Source: Dugong dugon
Lineage: Eukaryota; Chordata; Mammalia; Sirenia; Dugongidae
Direction of reading: 5' to 3'
Assembly (NCBI GenBank): GCA_030035585.1
Contig: CM057464.1
Coordinates: forward strand, 31,823,465 to 31,887,464
Length of the DNA stretch: 64,000 nucleotides
Below, piece after piece: positions 37,521 through 49,753 of this stretch; the stretch's first letter is position 1; every line of letters begins with the position of its first letter. Below the pieces are notes generated by a model. It was given only the letters and a program-made list of their open reading frames with translations. It did not search any database and was not told the DNA's origin. The translations under genes and the position numbers were made by a program.

Positions 37521-38480
37521 GAACTCAAGAAAAGGTTTAAACACAGAAGAAAGCATTCTTTGATGGTTAAGGTGGTGGGGAGGGAGGGTGAGATAGTTGG
37601 TAAGAATTATTTTAGGTGAAGGGAAGGACAGCACACACTACAGTGGAAGTCAGCACAACTGGACTAAACCAAAGCTAAGAAGTTTCCTGAATACAGTCAA
37701 ACACTTTGAGGGACAGAGTAGCATGGGTAGGGGTCTGGGGACCATGCTTTCAGTGGACATTTAGGTTAACTGGCATAACAAAGCTTATTAAGAAAATGTT
37801 CTGCATCCTACTTTGGTGAGTTGCGTCTGAGGTCTTAATAGCTTGCAAGAGGCCATCTAAAATGCATCAATTGGTCCCAACCACCTGGAGTAAAGGAGAA
37901 TGAAGACCACCAAAGACATAAGGAACGTAGTAGCCCAAGACACAGGAAGGGCCACATAAACCAGAGACGTCATCAGCCCAAGACCAGAAGAACTAGATGG
38001 TGCCCAGCTATCACCAATGATCACCCTGACAGGGAACACAACAGAGAGTCTCAGATAGAGCAAGAGAAAGGTGGATTGCAGAACTCAAATTCTAGTAAGA
38101 AGACCAGACTTAATGGTATGACTGTGACTGGAGGAACCCTGGAAAGCATGGCCCCTGGATTCTCTACCAGCCCAAAACTGAAACAATTTCCAAGGCCAAC
38201 TCTTCAGACAGGGATTGGACTGGACTGTGATACTTGTGAGGAGTATGCCTTTTAGCTCAAATAGTTACAAGAGACTAAATGGGCAGCTTCTGTCTGGAGG
38301 TGAGATGAGAAGGCAGACAGGGTTAGGAGCTGGTTGAATGGACATGGGGAATCAGCAGTGGAAAGGAGGAGTGTGCTGTCACAGTATGCGGGGAGCAATT
38401 AGGGTAACATAACAACATGTATAAATTTTTGTGTGGGAAAAAATAACATTATAAAAAATTAAAATGGAAAAAAAATGAAC

Positions 38481-38980
38481 AATCAAATAAAATTAGTTTA
38501 CTCAATCTTACACAAAATAATTTGAAAATATAGATGGAATGTACAAATTAGTAAAAACATAAAATTGACTCCAGAAGTGATAGATAGCCAAACAGTACAA
38601 ACACAAATAGAAGAAATAGAGAAATTGCTCAAAGAGCTACTCTCCTCCCTTATTAAGAGCACACAGTCCAGATGGTTTCATAAAGGAATTTTACCAAACT
38701 TTTAAAAGAAGTTGATTCTGTTGTTGTTGTTGTTAGGTGCTATCGAGTGGATTCCGACTTATAGCAACCCCATGTGACAGAGTAGAACTGCCCCAAAGGG
38801 TTGTCTTGGCTGTAAGCTTTATGGAAACAGATGGCCAGGTCGTTTTCCCATGGAGCCACTGGGTGAGTTTGAACCATCAACCTTTTGATTAGCAATGTTA
38901 TGTAATCTGTTTCAGAGCATAGAAAGGAAAGAAAGCCTGCTAACATGGTTACAAAAACCTAGCAAAGATTACACAAGATA
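38481..38980 (+). mobile_element. Older L1 ORF2 fragment, right of L1-D
   Basis: Translates in pieces as FENIDGMYKLV, then SPDGFIKEFYQTFKR and, after an AfroSINE, FQSIERKE and PSKDYTR. These are the L1 ORF2 blocks just before and at the start of the reverse transcriptase. It is more diverged than L1-D, which split it from 30318-30405. Confidence 0.7.
38718..38893 (-). repeat. AfroSINE inside the older L1
   Basis: Antisense tail TTGTTGTTAGGTGCTATCGA, body CATGGAGCCACTGGGTGAGT; the head is truncated after TTGATTAGCAATG. Confidence 0.88.
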
Positions 38981-39214
38981 GGACTCTTCAGACCAGTCGG
39001 ACATGTGAATGTAAGTCCTGAGTGAGTGAGGGTAGTTATTTCAGAGAAACAAAGTAGGTTTTAGGGAAATTTGATCTAGATGGAAAGTGGACCCTGTAAG
39101 AATGCCTAGAAGCTACTACAAAAATGTCCCCCTTCCCGAATTAAAGTACTTCAGGGCCAATAAACACTAAGAGATTGAATCTTATGAGCAGGGCACAGTG
39201 GCAGAAATCTCAAG

Positions 39215-39395
39215 AATGGTGTTTTTCACAGTGCAGCCAGCAGATCACCTGCACGGGAATCACCTGAAATACATGCTACAAAGGAAGGTTCAGGAAACTG
39301 ACCCCAGACTCGCCAGATGAGAATCTCTCAGCGTCTCTCAGTGCTGAGGCCCAAGAATCTGAATTTTGACAAGTGCCTAACCACGAAAATTTCAA
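39215..39395 (+). repeat. MER5-type hAT MITE
   Basis: GTGCAGCCAGCAGATCACCT, then GGGAATCACCTGAAATACA, CAGATGAGAATCTC and AGAATCTGAATTTTGACAAG follow the order of a MER5A-like element. Confidence 0.65.
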
Positions 39396-39400
39396 AACAA

Positions 39401-39602
39401 CTGTAGCGCAGTGCCTAGTTAATTCTAATTCATGGTGACCCCATGTGTGCACAGTAGGACTGCTCCATAGGGTTTTCACGGCTGTGACCTTTTGGAAGCA
39501 GGTCACTAGGTCTTTCTTCTGGGGCACCTTGGGGTAAGTTCGGAATATCAACATTTTGGTCAGTAGCTGAGCACTTAACCTTTTGTGTCACCCAGGGACT
39601 CC
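39401..39602 (-). repeat. AfroSINE, diverged
   Basis: Antisense tail AATTCATGGTGACCCCATGT, body CTGCTCCATAGGGTTTTCAC, head end TGTCACCCAGGGACTCC. Confidence 0.87.
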
Positions 39603-39861
39603 ATAGCTATGTTAGCTATAGCTAATCAGCTAGACGGATGCAAGCAATGACCTCAAGGTCATTTTGCTTACACAAAGATTCTCTGGATTTGCTGTCAAGT
39701 AGATTACACTCAAACAAGCTGTAATTGTTTAAAAATACCATTTTACAGGCCAGTTTTTATATATCTTATTTACTGTATAAATAATTCCTTATTTTTGCTC
39801 ATGTCATTTTTTATTTTCCCATTTTTTTCCATAAGAAAATACAACTCTTTAATGTGGAAGC

Positions 39862-39965
39862 TTTCATTCAGTCATTTAATGCTACCATATGCTAGTTATT
39901 GTTGAGTGTTTAGGAGAGAGTGGGGAACAAGATATGGTTTCCACCCTCATTTAATTTACACTACT
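39862..39965 (-). repeat. L2 3'-end fragment
   Basis: CATTCAGTCATTTAATGC, then GGGGAACAAGATATGG and CACCCTCATTTAATTTACAC match the antisense 3' region of L2. Confidence 0.6.
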
Positions 39966-40031
39966 TTTCAGTATATTATTAGCATATTAATAATTTTGGT
40001 TATTGATCATGAGTTACATTAATAAATATCT

Positions 40032-40428
40032 TCATTACTTACAGCTTCAGTAACAAAAAATACCACAGATGTGTGTTTTTAAAGAACAGAAATTTATTTT
40101 CTCACAGTTCTGGAGGCTAGAAGTTCAAATTAGGGTTTGGGCCATGTCAGTTCCTTCTGAGAGCCTCTCTCCTAGTTTCTAGAGTCTGCCAGCAATCCTT
40201 AGCATTCCTTCGCCTGAAGAAAGATTCTCACATACAGTCTGTCTTCCCAATGTGTGTGTCTCCCTGTCTTTTCTGCTGTTTTTATAAGACACCACTCAGA
40301 AGTGATTAGCTTTAGCATCCACCCTACCCTGGAATTACCTCATTCACAGCACCAAAGAAAGCCTCTATTTCTAAACAGGGTCATTTTACAGGTACAGAGG
40401 TTAAGATATAATATTGCCACAGTAGTTT
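40032..40428 (-). mobile_element. MLT1-like LTR (ERVL-MaLR), partial
   Basis: AAGAACAGAAATTTATTTTC and TCACAGTTCTGGAGGCTAGA, with later blocks TTTTTATAAGACACC and AACAGGGTCATTTTACAGG, follow the antisense order of an MLT1 LTR. It is an old solo or partial LTR fossil with no internal region nearby. Confidence 0.78.
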
Positions 40429-41176
40429 TTGATAGTTCTTTCATTTTTATGATGATGACAGTGAACTGAAAACAATAAAAAGACGGATTTTTTTTTTCTT
40501 CTTTCACTTTTGGTAAGAAATAGAAACTCCAGATTTGATCTTACAATGAATTACAGATTTTCTTTGGAGAGTATCTTTCATTTTTTTCTCACTCACCAAC
40601 TCCTGAAAATCCCTTCTCCCACCCCATTCCATGCAGGAACAATATATCACAGATGTCTATGAACCCATCCATTGGTTTATTTAGAACAATAGGCAGTCTT
40701 AATGGCATCTTTGAGAGCATTTTAAAAACTAATGTTTGCTCTCAATTTACCCCCATCTCTTGAAAGCATTACCATTTTCAAACTCAAAGCTTTGTACAGC
40801 AAAAAAATAAAAAATAAAAAAAGCAACAATAGCATATTTATCAAAGTTAGAGAAAAATAACAAAAGTGAAACTAGGTCTTCCAATTATACGCATTCTTAT
40901 CATGGAGTTACTGATCAGTATCTTGTGGATCCTAATTATATCCATTCCTCAAGCTCCTGTTTCAGTCTCAGTTACCCCATGAAGATTTCCCCAATACTCA
41001 CTTTGACCTTTTGACTATGTTTATCACTTGATTTAACTAATGTTTTCTACAGTTTTCTCAGTATTAAGAATTATCAAAAGTATATTATAAAAATTATTAT
41101 ATATAGTATTCTGTATAGTAGTATAAAGTACTATATATATCCTCTAATATAGTCTGTGTATTATAGATAATGTACT
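40429..41176. other. AT-rich spacer, no gene recognised
   Basis: TA-rich low-complexity sequence at about 41080-41170 sits just upstream of an AfroSINE. No coding signal is visible. Confidence 0.55.
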
Positions 41177-41185
41177 ATGTATCAT

Positions 41186-41341
41186 GGAAACCCTGGTGGT
41201 GTAGTGGTTAAGTGCAACAGTTGCTAACCAAAAGGCTGGCAGTTCGAAGTCTCCAGGCACTCCTTGGAAACTCTATGGGGCAGTTCTACTCTGTCCTATA
41301 GGGTCACTATGAGTCGCAATCAACTTGACGGCAATGGGTTT
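41186..41341 (+). repeat. AfroSINE, relatively young, with target duplication
   Basis: A complete sense copy: head GGAAACCCTGGTGGTGTAGT with clear A and B boxes (TAGTGGTTAAGTGC, GGCAGTTCGAAGTC), body GGAAACTCTATGGGGCAGTT, tail CAACTTGACGGCAATGGGTT. Flanks ATGTATCAT (41177-41185) and ATGCATCAT (41342-41350) differ at one base. Confidence 0.93.
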
Positions 41342-41605
41342 ATGCATCATATATTACATATTAAACATTATATAAACATACATCTCCTTTCCATATAGAT
41401 ATGCATATCGATAATTGGAATGACGTCCATCAAAATGTCAACAGAGGTCACATCTGAATTGTGTGATTCAGCTGTATGTGTGTTATTTTTAACTTTGTAT
41501 ATTTTCTAATGTCGCATAAGGCATGCCTTTGTCTTATTGAGAAACATGAAGTATTTTTTATTGAAGACTGGATGATACATTTCCAATAATATCCTGCCTG
41601 AAGAA

Positions 41606-41728
41606 AGGGTGCATAAAAGCACTCACCTGCTAACCGAAAGGTTGGTGTTTCAAACCCCCTCAGCAGCTTTGCGGGAGAAAAACCTGGCAATCTGATCCCA
41701 TAAAAATTACACAAGAAAACCCCATGGG
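41606..41728 (+). repeat. AfroSINE, left half, split by L1-E
   Basis: Sense head-proximal part: CTGCTAACCGAAAGGTTGG and CCTGGCAATCTGATCCCAT. It ends with the 16-bp target copy AAGAAAACCCCATGGG. The right half is at 50243-50322. Confidence 0.88.
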
Positions 41729-43704
41729 ACTTTCAGCAAAATGGCTCTCTAGACAGAAGCACCACACTGTACCTCCACAGCAAAGATCCAAGAAACTAAG
41801 CCAAACAGAAAGAACAACAATCCTGAAACCCTAAAACATCAAATGAAGAGATAAAGAACTCAGCCAAGCACCAAATGGAGTGAGAAAACTGACAGAGAAC
41901 AGAAAAAGAGGAGAGATTCATGCAGAGGTCCCCTATCAGCTAATGCAGCGCGGATCCACCATCATGGACTCCTATTGGAGACCAGCAAACAGGGGGTACG
42001 AGAAAGCAGCTTCACGGAGCTTCCAGTGGGAAGCAAAATAACTGGTAATTTATGATATATACTTTCCCACCCCCCACCCTTCTTCACCCTGACTCGGCTT
42101 CCTCTGCTTCCCGCGGCCACAGTCTCTTGACTGGGAAACACCGGCTGCTTGGATTCCACACACCCAAACGGGCCGGCTCTCTGAATGCCATTTGTTTGCT
42201 GTTGGTGTTGCTTTTTTCTGCTTCTTTTGATTTCTTCCTTACCTCTCACCACCTCCCCCTCTTTCACTCAAATACCTGGCTCCGTGTGCCATCTTTGCTT
42301 CTTCCTGAGGGGCTGTGGAGCTCTGGTAATTTGTGATATATGCTTTCCCACCCCCTACCCTTCTTCACCCACACTCAGCCTCCTCTGCTTCCCATGGACA
42401 CAGTCTCTTGTCTGGGAAGCACCAGTTGCTTGGATTCCACTACCCGCACTAGCTGGCTGTCTGAGTGCCATTTGTTGGCTGCTGGTGTTCCTTTTTTTCC
42501 ACTTCTTTTGATTTCTTCCTTACCTTTCACCACCTCCCCCTCCTTTCGCTCAAATACCTAGCTCCTTGCACCATCTTTGCTTTTCCCTGAGGGGCTGTGG
42601 AGCTCCATTCGAGTGTGGAGCTGCTTCCCAGTCTGGGCTGCCATGCTGGTGGGATCCCAGGGCTATTGTTCATTTCATTGTTTTAAATTATTTGTTTGTT
42701 TTCATTTCCTTTTCTTGAGTTGGGAGCCCGTTGTGGCCAGGCTGTGCTGCGTGGCTTGGAACCTACCCCTCGGCTTGCACAGACATGCAGAGGGATCCCT
42801 GAGAGCATTTCTTTGTTCGCTGGGTTTTTTTTTCCTTCTGTTTTCTTGGGGGCTTTTCTTGCTTTTTTCTTTTAAATTTCTTTTGTTTTCTTTTCCCTCT
42901 TTTTCCCTTTTTGTCTTTCTTCATTACTCATTTTCTCGTCTCTCTATATCTTCCTTCTCTTCATGTTCCCTGAATACCTGGCATTGTATACCTCTACACC
43001 TTCTAGCCAGGCTGTACTGCAACACCTCAGAACAACCTCCCCAGACCTCATAGCCGCACTGGTGGGATCCCTGGGAACTTTGCTCTTCTTTTCACTTTAC
43101 GATTTTTATTTATAAATTCTTTTCTTTTCTTTTTTTCTTCCTCTTCTCCTTTTTGTTTTTCCCCATTTCATAGTCTCTCATCTCTCCACTCCAATGGCAA
43201 GCTCCCCTAGCATTATTTTTTGTTTGTTTGTATGTTTTTGACTCCTGTTCCTCTCTCCTCTCTTCTATGTCCATCTTAGCTCCACACATAACAATCTCCC
43301 CACTACATCCTGCCTACCTGCACTGTGCACTTAACATCACACAATGAAGCAGCACATGCACGGCCTACCAGAACCTGCGCTGCACTGATTGCTGACCTGC
43401 CCTGGTGGCTGTAGTAAGTGCCAGAAACAACCCGTCCAAATAACTCCTCTTCAGCTAGACCTGCACTGCTGTACCATGTCTGAGTGACTGACCCTACCAA
43501 TTGGAGAAGGAGACCAAAAGTATTGTGCCCACAGACAAACAAACAACAAAGAACACACAGCCTGCCTGCACAAACATAGCCAATTTAAAAAAAAAAAAAA
43601 AAAGGGACAAAACAAACAAATCTACAATTAATAAAAGAGAAAAATAACTACTGAATGCCCCTCAGATGCAGACAATATCAAAACATTTACAAAAACAGGA
43701 CAGG
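41729..43704 (+). promoter_or_regulatory. L1-E 5' UTR with two ~282-bp tandem monomers
   Basis: The first ~310 bp align with the start of L1-B. Two tandem units follow at 42042-42322 and 42323-42604; each begins CTGGTAATTT(A/G)TGATATAT and ends near GAGGGGCTGTGGAGCTC. After these come more diverged, T-rich blocks in which the GGGATCCC(A/T)G motif recurs (42655, 42792, 43067). The last ~700 bp match the L1-F 5' UTR. Repeated 5' units suggest a modular promoter; activity is inferred. Confidence 0.78.
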
Positions 43705-44691
43705 ATGGTTCCAGTAGGTGTCCAAAATAAAACACCAGATGACTTTCCAGTGGAAGAAAAGCCAGCGGAACAACCTGATAAGGAATTCAAATCTCTAATA
43801 CTCATAATTCTCTAAGATCTGAAGCAAAAAGCAGACAAAAATGAGGAAAAAATAGACAATTCATGGAAAATACAGACAAAAATAGGAAGAATTCGGGAAA
43901 ATAATGCAGGAACAAAATGTCAAAATAAATTCACAACTTTAATTATACAAAAAGAACAGTTAGAAATCCGAAAGACAAACAACAAGATTTCAGAAATGGA
44001 CAGTGTCATAGAAGGGCTGAGAAGCAGATTTGAAATCGTGGAAGACAGGATCAGTGGAATTGAAGACAAACACTTGGATACAAAACTGTTTGAGGAAAAC
44101 TCAGAAAAAGAACAAAGAAAAAAGAAGAGACCCTGAGAGTTAAGTGGGATACAATCAAAAGGATAAATTTGCAAGTGATTGGAGTTCCGGAATGGGGGAG
44201 AAAACAGAAAACACAGAGAGGATCACTGAAGAACTGATGACAGAAAACTTCCCCAATATCATGAAACATGAAAAGGTGACCATCCAAGAAGCACAACAAA
44301 ACCCATATATGATAGACCCCAAGAGAAAATCACGAAGGCATATCATAATCACACTAGCCAAAATCAAAGACAAACAAAGAATCCTGAGAGCAGCTCGTGA
44401 AAAACAAGAGGTCACATACAGAGGAGAAACAATAAGACTAAGCTCAGATTATTCGGCAGAAACCATGCAGGCAGGAAGGCAATGGGATGCCATATATGAA
44501 ACCTCGAAAGAAAAAAATTGCCAGCCAAGAATAATATATCCTGCAAAACTCTTGTTCAAATATGATGGTGAAATTAGGTCATTTCCAGATAAACAGAAAT
44601 TAAGGGAATATGTAAAGCCAAACCAAACGTGCAAGAATTATTAAAGGTAGTTCTTCGACCTGAGAACAAACAACTTCAGCTTACTGGCTGA
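43705..44691 (+). pseudogene. L1-E ORF1, broken
   Basis: Start ATGGTTCCAGTAGGTGTCC gives MVPVGVQNKTPDDFPVEEKP, the same N-terminus as L1-F. The coiled-coil region lies at about 43800-44100. The RRM/CTD frame 44144-44644 (166 codons) includes RITEELMTENFPNIMK, ILRAAREKQEVTYRGE and SDYSAETMQAGRQW. The end is LQLTG at 44691. Frameshifts separate the N-terminal and C-terminal parts. Confidence 0.88.
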
Positions 44692-45121
44692 ATCTAGGAT
44701 GCAGGAGCATACCAGCCAGATACCAATCTAGGAAATGAACTCTTGAGGACTATCCAAAACCAAAAGATACACAACAGGGAATCATACTAGTTAATCAGTA
44801 AATGACAACAACATCAAAACAATAAAAGAGGGAATAAACGGCATAGGTATAGAACCTTCTAATGGAGAGGAAGGCAAGGCAATACCAAGTAATGGTAGAC
44901 TGCCTCAAACTTAGAAACATAAAGGTAAAATTGATGGTAACTACAAAGAAAGTTAACAAACATAGTCATAAAAATAAAGAGGAAAAACGTAAAGTCTCAG
45001 CAAAAACAAAACCTACAAAAACAAAAGAAATGAGAAAAAAATCCACGAACAAAAGTAACTCCGCACAAAAGAGTAAGAAGAACAAAGAAAATGTCAACAC
45101 CACAAAAAAAAGCACTACATA

Positions 45122-48100
45122 ATGACAACAACAAACTTATATCTGTCAATAATTACACTGAATGTAAATGGACTCAATGTACCCATAAAGAGACGGAGAG
45201 TGACAGAATGGATAAGAAAACAGGATCCATAATATACTGTCTACAAGAGACACACCTTAGAAACAAAGATGTGAATTTATTAAAAGTCAAAGGTTGGAAA
45301 AAAATACATCAAGCTAACAACTACCAAAAAAGAGCAGGAGTGGCAATTCCAATCTCAGATAAAATAGACTTTAAAACAAAATCCACCATAAAAGACAAAG
45401 AAGGACACTATATACTGATTAAGGGGACAATCCATCATGAAGACATAACCATAATAAACGTCTATGCACCCAATGACAGGGCTCCAAAACACATAAAACA
45501 AACTCTAAAAGAGAAATTGACCCTTCCACGATAATAGTAGGAGACTTCAACACACCACTCTCAGTAAAAGACAGAACAACTAAGAAGAAACTCAGCAAAG
45601 ATACAGAAGACCTAAAGGGCACAATTAGCCAACTTGACCTCATAGACATATATAGAACAATCAACCAAACGGCTGCAAAGTACACATTCTTTTCCAATGC
45701 ACATGGAACGTTCTCCAGAATACACCACAGCTTAGGCCACAGAGCAATCATCAACAAGATCCAAAACGTTGAGAAAATTCAAAGTATCTTCTCTAACCAC
45801 AATGCCATCAAGGTAGAAATTAACAACAGAAAGAGCAAGGAAAAAAATCAATTACATGGAAACAGAATAATATCCTGCTTACACATCACTGGGTAATAGA
45901 AGAAATCAGAGATGGAATCAAAAAATTCCTAGAATCAAAAAATTCCTAGAATCAAATGAGAATGAAAACACATCATACCAAAACTTTTGAGACACAACAA
46001 AGGCAGCCCTCAGAGGACAATTTATAGCAATAGATGCACACATCAAAAAAGAAGAAAGGGACAAAATCAAAACATTAACTACAGAACTCAAACAAATAGA
46101 AAGAGAACAGCAAAAAAAGCCCACAGCCACCGGGAGAAAGAAAATACTAAACACCAGAGCAGAAATAAATGAAATAGAGAACAGAAAAACAATAGAAAGA
46201 ATCAGCAAAACCAAAAGTTGGTTCTTTGAGAGAATCAACAAATCAACAAACCACTGGCCAGACTGACAAAAGAAAAACAGGAGAGGACGCAAAGAACCCA
46301 AATAAGAAATGAAATGGACAACATTACAACAGACCCAAATGAAATAAAAAGGATCGTAACACAATATTATGAAAAACTATACTCCAACAAATTTGAAAAC
46401 CAAGAGGAAATGGATAAACTGCTAGAAACACACTACCTACCAAAACTACAACAAAGTGATGATGAAAATCAGAACAGACCCGTAACAAGAGAAGAGGTTG
46501 AAAAGGTAATAAAAAAACTCCCTACCAAAAACGCCCTGGCTCAGATGGCTTCACTGGAGAATTCTACAAAACATTCACAGAAGAGCTTGTACCAGTACTA
46601 CTCAAGCTATTTCAGAGCATAGAAAAGGAAGAAACACTTCCAAATTCATTCTATGAAGCCAGCATAGTGCTGATACCAAAACCAGGCAAAGACGTCTCAA
46701 AAAAAGAAAATTACAGACCAATATCCTCATGAATATAGATGCAAATATTCTTAACAGAATTCTAGCTAATCGAATTCAGCATCATATCATAAAATAATGC
46801 ACCACAACCAAGTAGGATTCATACCAGGTATACAAGGATGGTTCAACATTAGAAAATCAATCAACGTAATCCACCACATAAATAAAAGGTAAGCAATGAA
46901 TCACATGATCATCTCAATTGACGCAGAAAAGGCATTTGACAAAGTCCAACACCAATTTCTGATAAAACCCTCAATAAAATAGGCATAGAAGGGAAATTTC
47001 TCAACATACTAAAGGGCATCAATGCAAAACCAATGGCCAACATCATTCTTAATGGAGAGAGGCTGGAAACATTCCCCCTGAAAACAGGAACAAGACAAGG
47101 ATGCCCTTTATCACCACTCCTATTTAACACTGTGCTGGAAGTTCTAGCTAGAGCAATAAGGCAAGAAAAAGAAATAAAGGGCATCCAAACTGATAATGGA
47201 GAAGTTAAACTGTCCCTGTTTGCAGATGATATGATACTATACATAGAAAACCCTACACTCCATGAGAAATCTACTGGAACTACTAATAGAAAGATTCAGC
47301 AGAGGAGCAGGATACAAGATAAACATACAAAAATCAGTTGGATTCCTATACACCGATAAAGAGAACAATGAAAAGGAAATCAGGAAAACAATACCATTTA
47401 TAATAGCTCCTAAAAAACAAAATACATAGGAATAAATCTAACCAGGGATGTAAAAGACCTATACAAAGAAAACTACAAAACACTACTGCAAGAAACCCAA
47501 AGGGATCTACAGAAATGGAAAAACATACCATGCTCATGGATAGGTAGACTCAACATTGTGAAAATGACAATTCTACCCAAAGCAACTTACAAAAACAATG
47601 CAATCCTGATCCAAATACTAACACCATTCTTCAAAGGGATGGAAAAACTACTCATTAACTTTATATGGGAAGGGAAGTAGCCCTGAATAAGTAAAGCACT
47701 ACTGAAGAAGAAGAATAAAGTTGGAGGACTCACACTACCTGACTTCAGAACCTACTATACAGCTACAGTAGTCAAAACAGCCCGGTAATGGTACAATGAC
47801 AGATACATTGACCAATGGAAGAGAATTTAGAACCCAGATGTAAATCCATCCACCTACGGTCACCTGATCTTCAACAAGGGCCCAAAGTCCATCAAATGGG
47901 GAAACGACAGTCTTTTTAACAAATGGTGCTGGCAAAACTGGATATCCATCTGCAAAAAAATGGAACAGGACCCATACCTCACACTGTATACAAAAACTAC
48001 TTCAAAATGGATCAAAGGCCTGAATATAAACCCTAAAACTATAAAGTTCATAGAAGAAAAAATAGGACCAACACTTCAGGCCTTAATACGCAGCATTAAC

Positions 48101-48948
48101 AGGATACAAACCATAACCATCAACGCACAAACACCAAAAGATAAGCTAGATAACTGGGATCTTCTAAAAATCAAACACCTATGCTCTTCAAAAGACTTCA
48201 CCAAAAGAGTAAAAAGAGAACCTACAGACTGACTGGGAAAAAAATTTGGACAGTGTAAGTCAGATGAAGGTCTAATCTCCATAATCTACAAGAAAATCCA
48301 ACACCTCTACAACAAAAAGACAAATAATCCTATTAAAAAATGGTAAAGGGAATGAACAGACACCTCACCAAAGAAGGCATTCAAATGGCCAACAGACGCA
48401 TGAGGAAATGCTCGTGATCACTAGCCATTAGAGAAATGCAAATTAAAACCACAATGAGATACCATCTCACCCCGGCATTACTGGCATGAATCAAAAACAC
48501 TGGAAATAACAAATGTTGGAGGGGCCGCGGGGAGTTCAGAATACTTATGCACTGCTGGTGGGAATGCAAAACGATACAACCATTTTGGAAAATGATATGT
48601 CGATTCCTCAGAAAGCTAGAAATAGACATACCATTCGATCCAGCAATCCCACTCCTAGGAATATATCCTAGAGAAATAAGAGTCGTCACTTGAATAGACA
48701 TATGCACAACTATGTTCATAGCAGCATTGTTCACAATAGCAAAACGATGGAAACAACCTAGATGCTCATCATCAGAAGAATGGGTAAACAAACTATGGTA
48801 CATACACACAGTGGAGTACTATGCATTGAGAAAGAACAATGATGAATCTGTGAATCATCTCATAACTTGGATGAAACTGGAGGACATTATGCTGAGCCAA
48901 ATAAGTCAATCACAAAAGGACAAATACTGTATGAGACCTGTATTGTAA
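45122..48948 (+). pseudogene. L1-E ORF2, broken
   Basis: Start ATGACAACAACAAACTTATA. The endonuclease shows IYCLQETHLRNKD near 45234, DFNTPLS near 45545 and a conserved HGTFSRIHHSLGH block near 45702. The RT retains [14 protein letters not shown] near 47091 and the catalytic FADDMILY near 47221, so the active-site aspartates are still encoded. The C-terminus (48712-48948) ends MRPVL. A 17-bp tandem duplication at 45916-45949 and several frameshifts and stops interrupt it. The total span is the normal ~3.83 kb. Confidence 0.9.
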
Positions 48949-49753
48949 AAACCCATGAAAAATTCACACACAAAAAGTAACAATCTTTGTTGGTTACCAG
49001 AGATGGGAGGGGTGGGGGAGAATACTAAATAGGCAATAGATAAGTGGTATCTTGGGTGAAGGGTGAGACAGTACACTATACTGGGGAAACCAGCACAACT
49101 TGTGCAAGGAAAGGTCATGGAAGCTTCATAGACACATCCAAACTCCCTGAGGGACTGAATTGCTGGGTGGAGGGCTGTGGGGACCATGGTCTCAGGGAAC
49201 ATCTAGCTCAATTGGCATAACACAGTTTAGAAAGACAATGCTCTACATTCTACCTTGGTGAGTAGCATCTGGGGTCTTAACATCCTGTGAGCAGCCATCT
49301 AAGATACTCCACTGGCCTCATCCCTTCAGGAGCAAGGGAGAATGAAGAGAACAGGACACAGGGAAAAGATTAGTCCAAAGGACTAATGGACCACATCTAC
49401 CACGGCCTCCACCAGACTGAGCCCAGTACAGCTAGATTGTGCCCGGCTACCACCACTGACTGCTCTGACCGGGATCACAACTGAGGGTCCTGGACAGAGC
49501 TGGAGAAGGATGTAGAACAAAATTCTAACTCACAAAAAAAGACCAGATTTACTGGCCTGACAGACTGGAGAAACCCCGAGAGTATATCACACAGACACCC
49601 TTTTAGCTCAGATGTGAAGTCACTTCTGAGGTTCACCATTCAACTGGGGATTGGACAGCCCCATAAAACAAAATGGGACTAATGAGGCACAGCAGTCCAG
49701 GGACAAGGACTAGAAGGGAGGAGGGGACAAGAAAGCTGGTGATAGGGAACCCA

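Larger units (their letters stand above)
30406..38473 (+). mobile_element. L1-D: full-length LINE-1, nested in an older L1
   Basis: Starts GGACTCGGGGCCAAGATGGA, aligned with L1-C. Parts: 5' UTR 30406-31830, ORF1 31831-32780, ORF2 33227-37520, 3' UTR 37521-38473. The 3' UTR matches L1-A most closely. Flanking AATGTTGAAGAATC on the left and AATGAACAATC on the right may be a decayed target duplication. A solo LTR (36041-36513) sits in ORF2. Stops and frameshifts break both ORFs. Confidence 0.92.

Noticed and set aside
42052-43053. Frames of 94-158 codons rich in F, L, S in the L1-E 5' UTR
   Set aside because: Open because of C/T-rich monomers. They overlap one another in different frames and have no domain.
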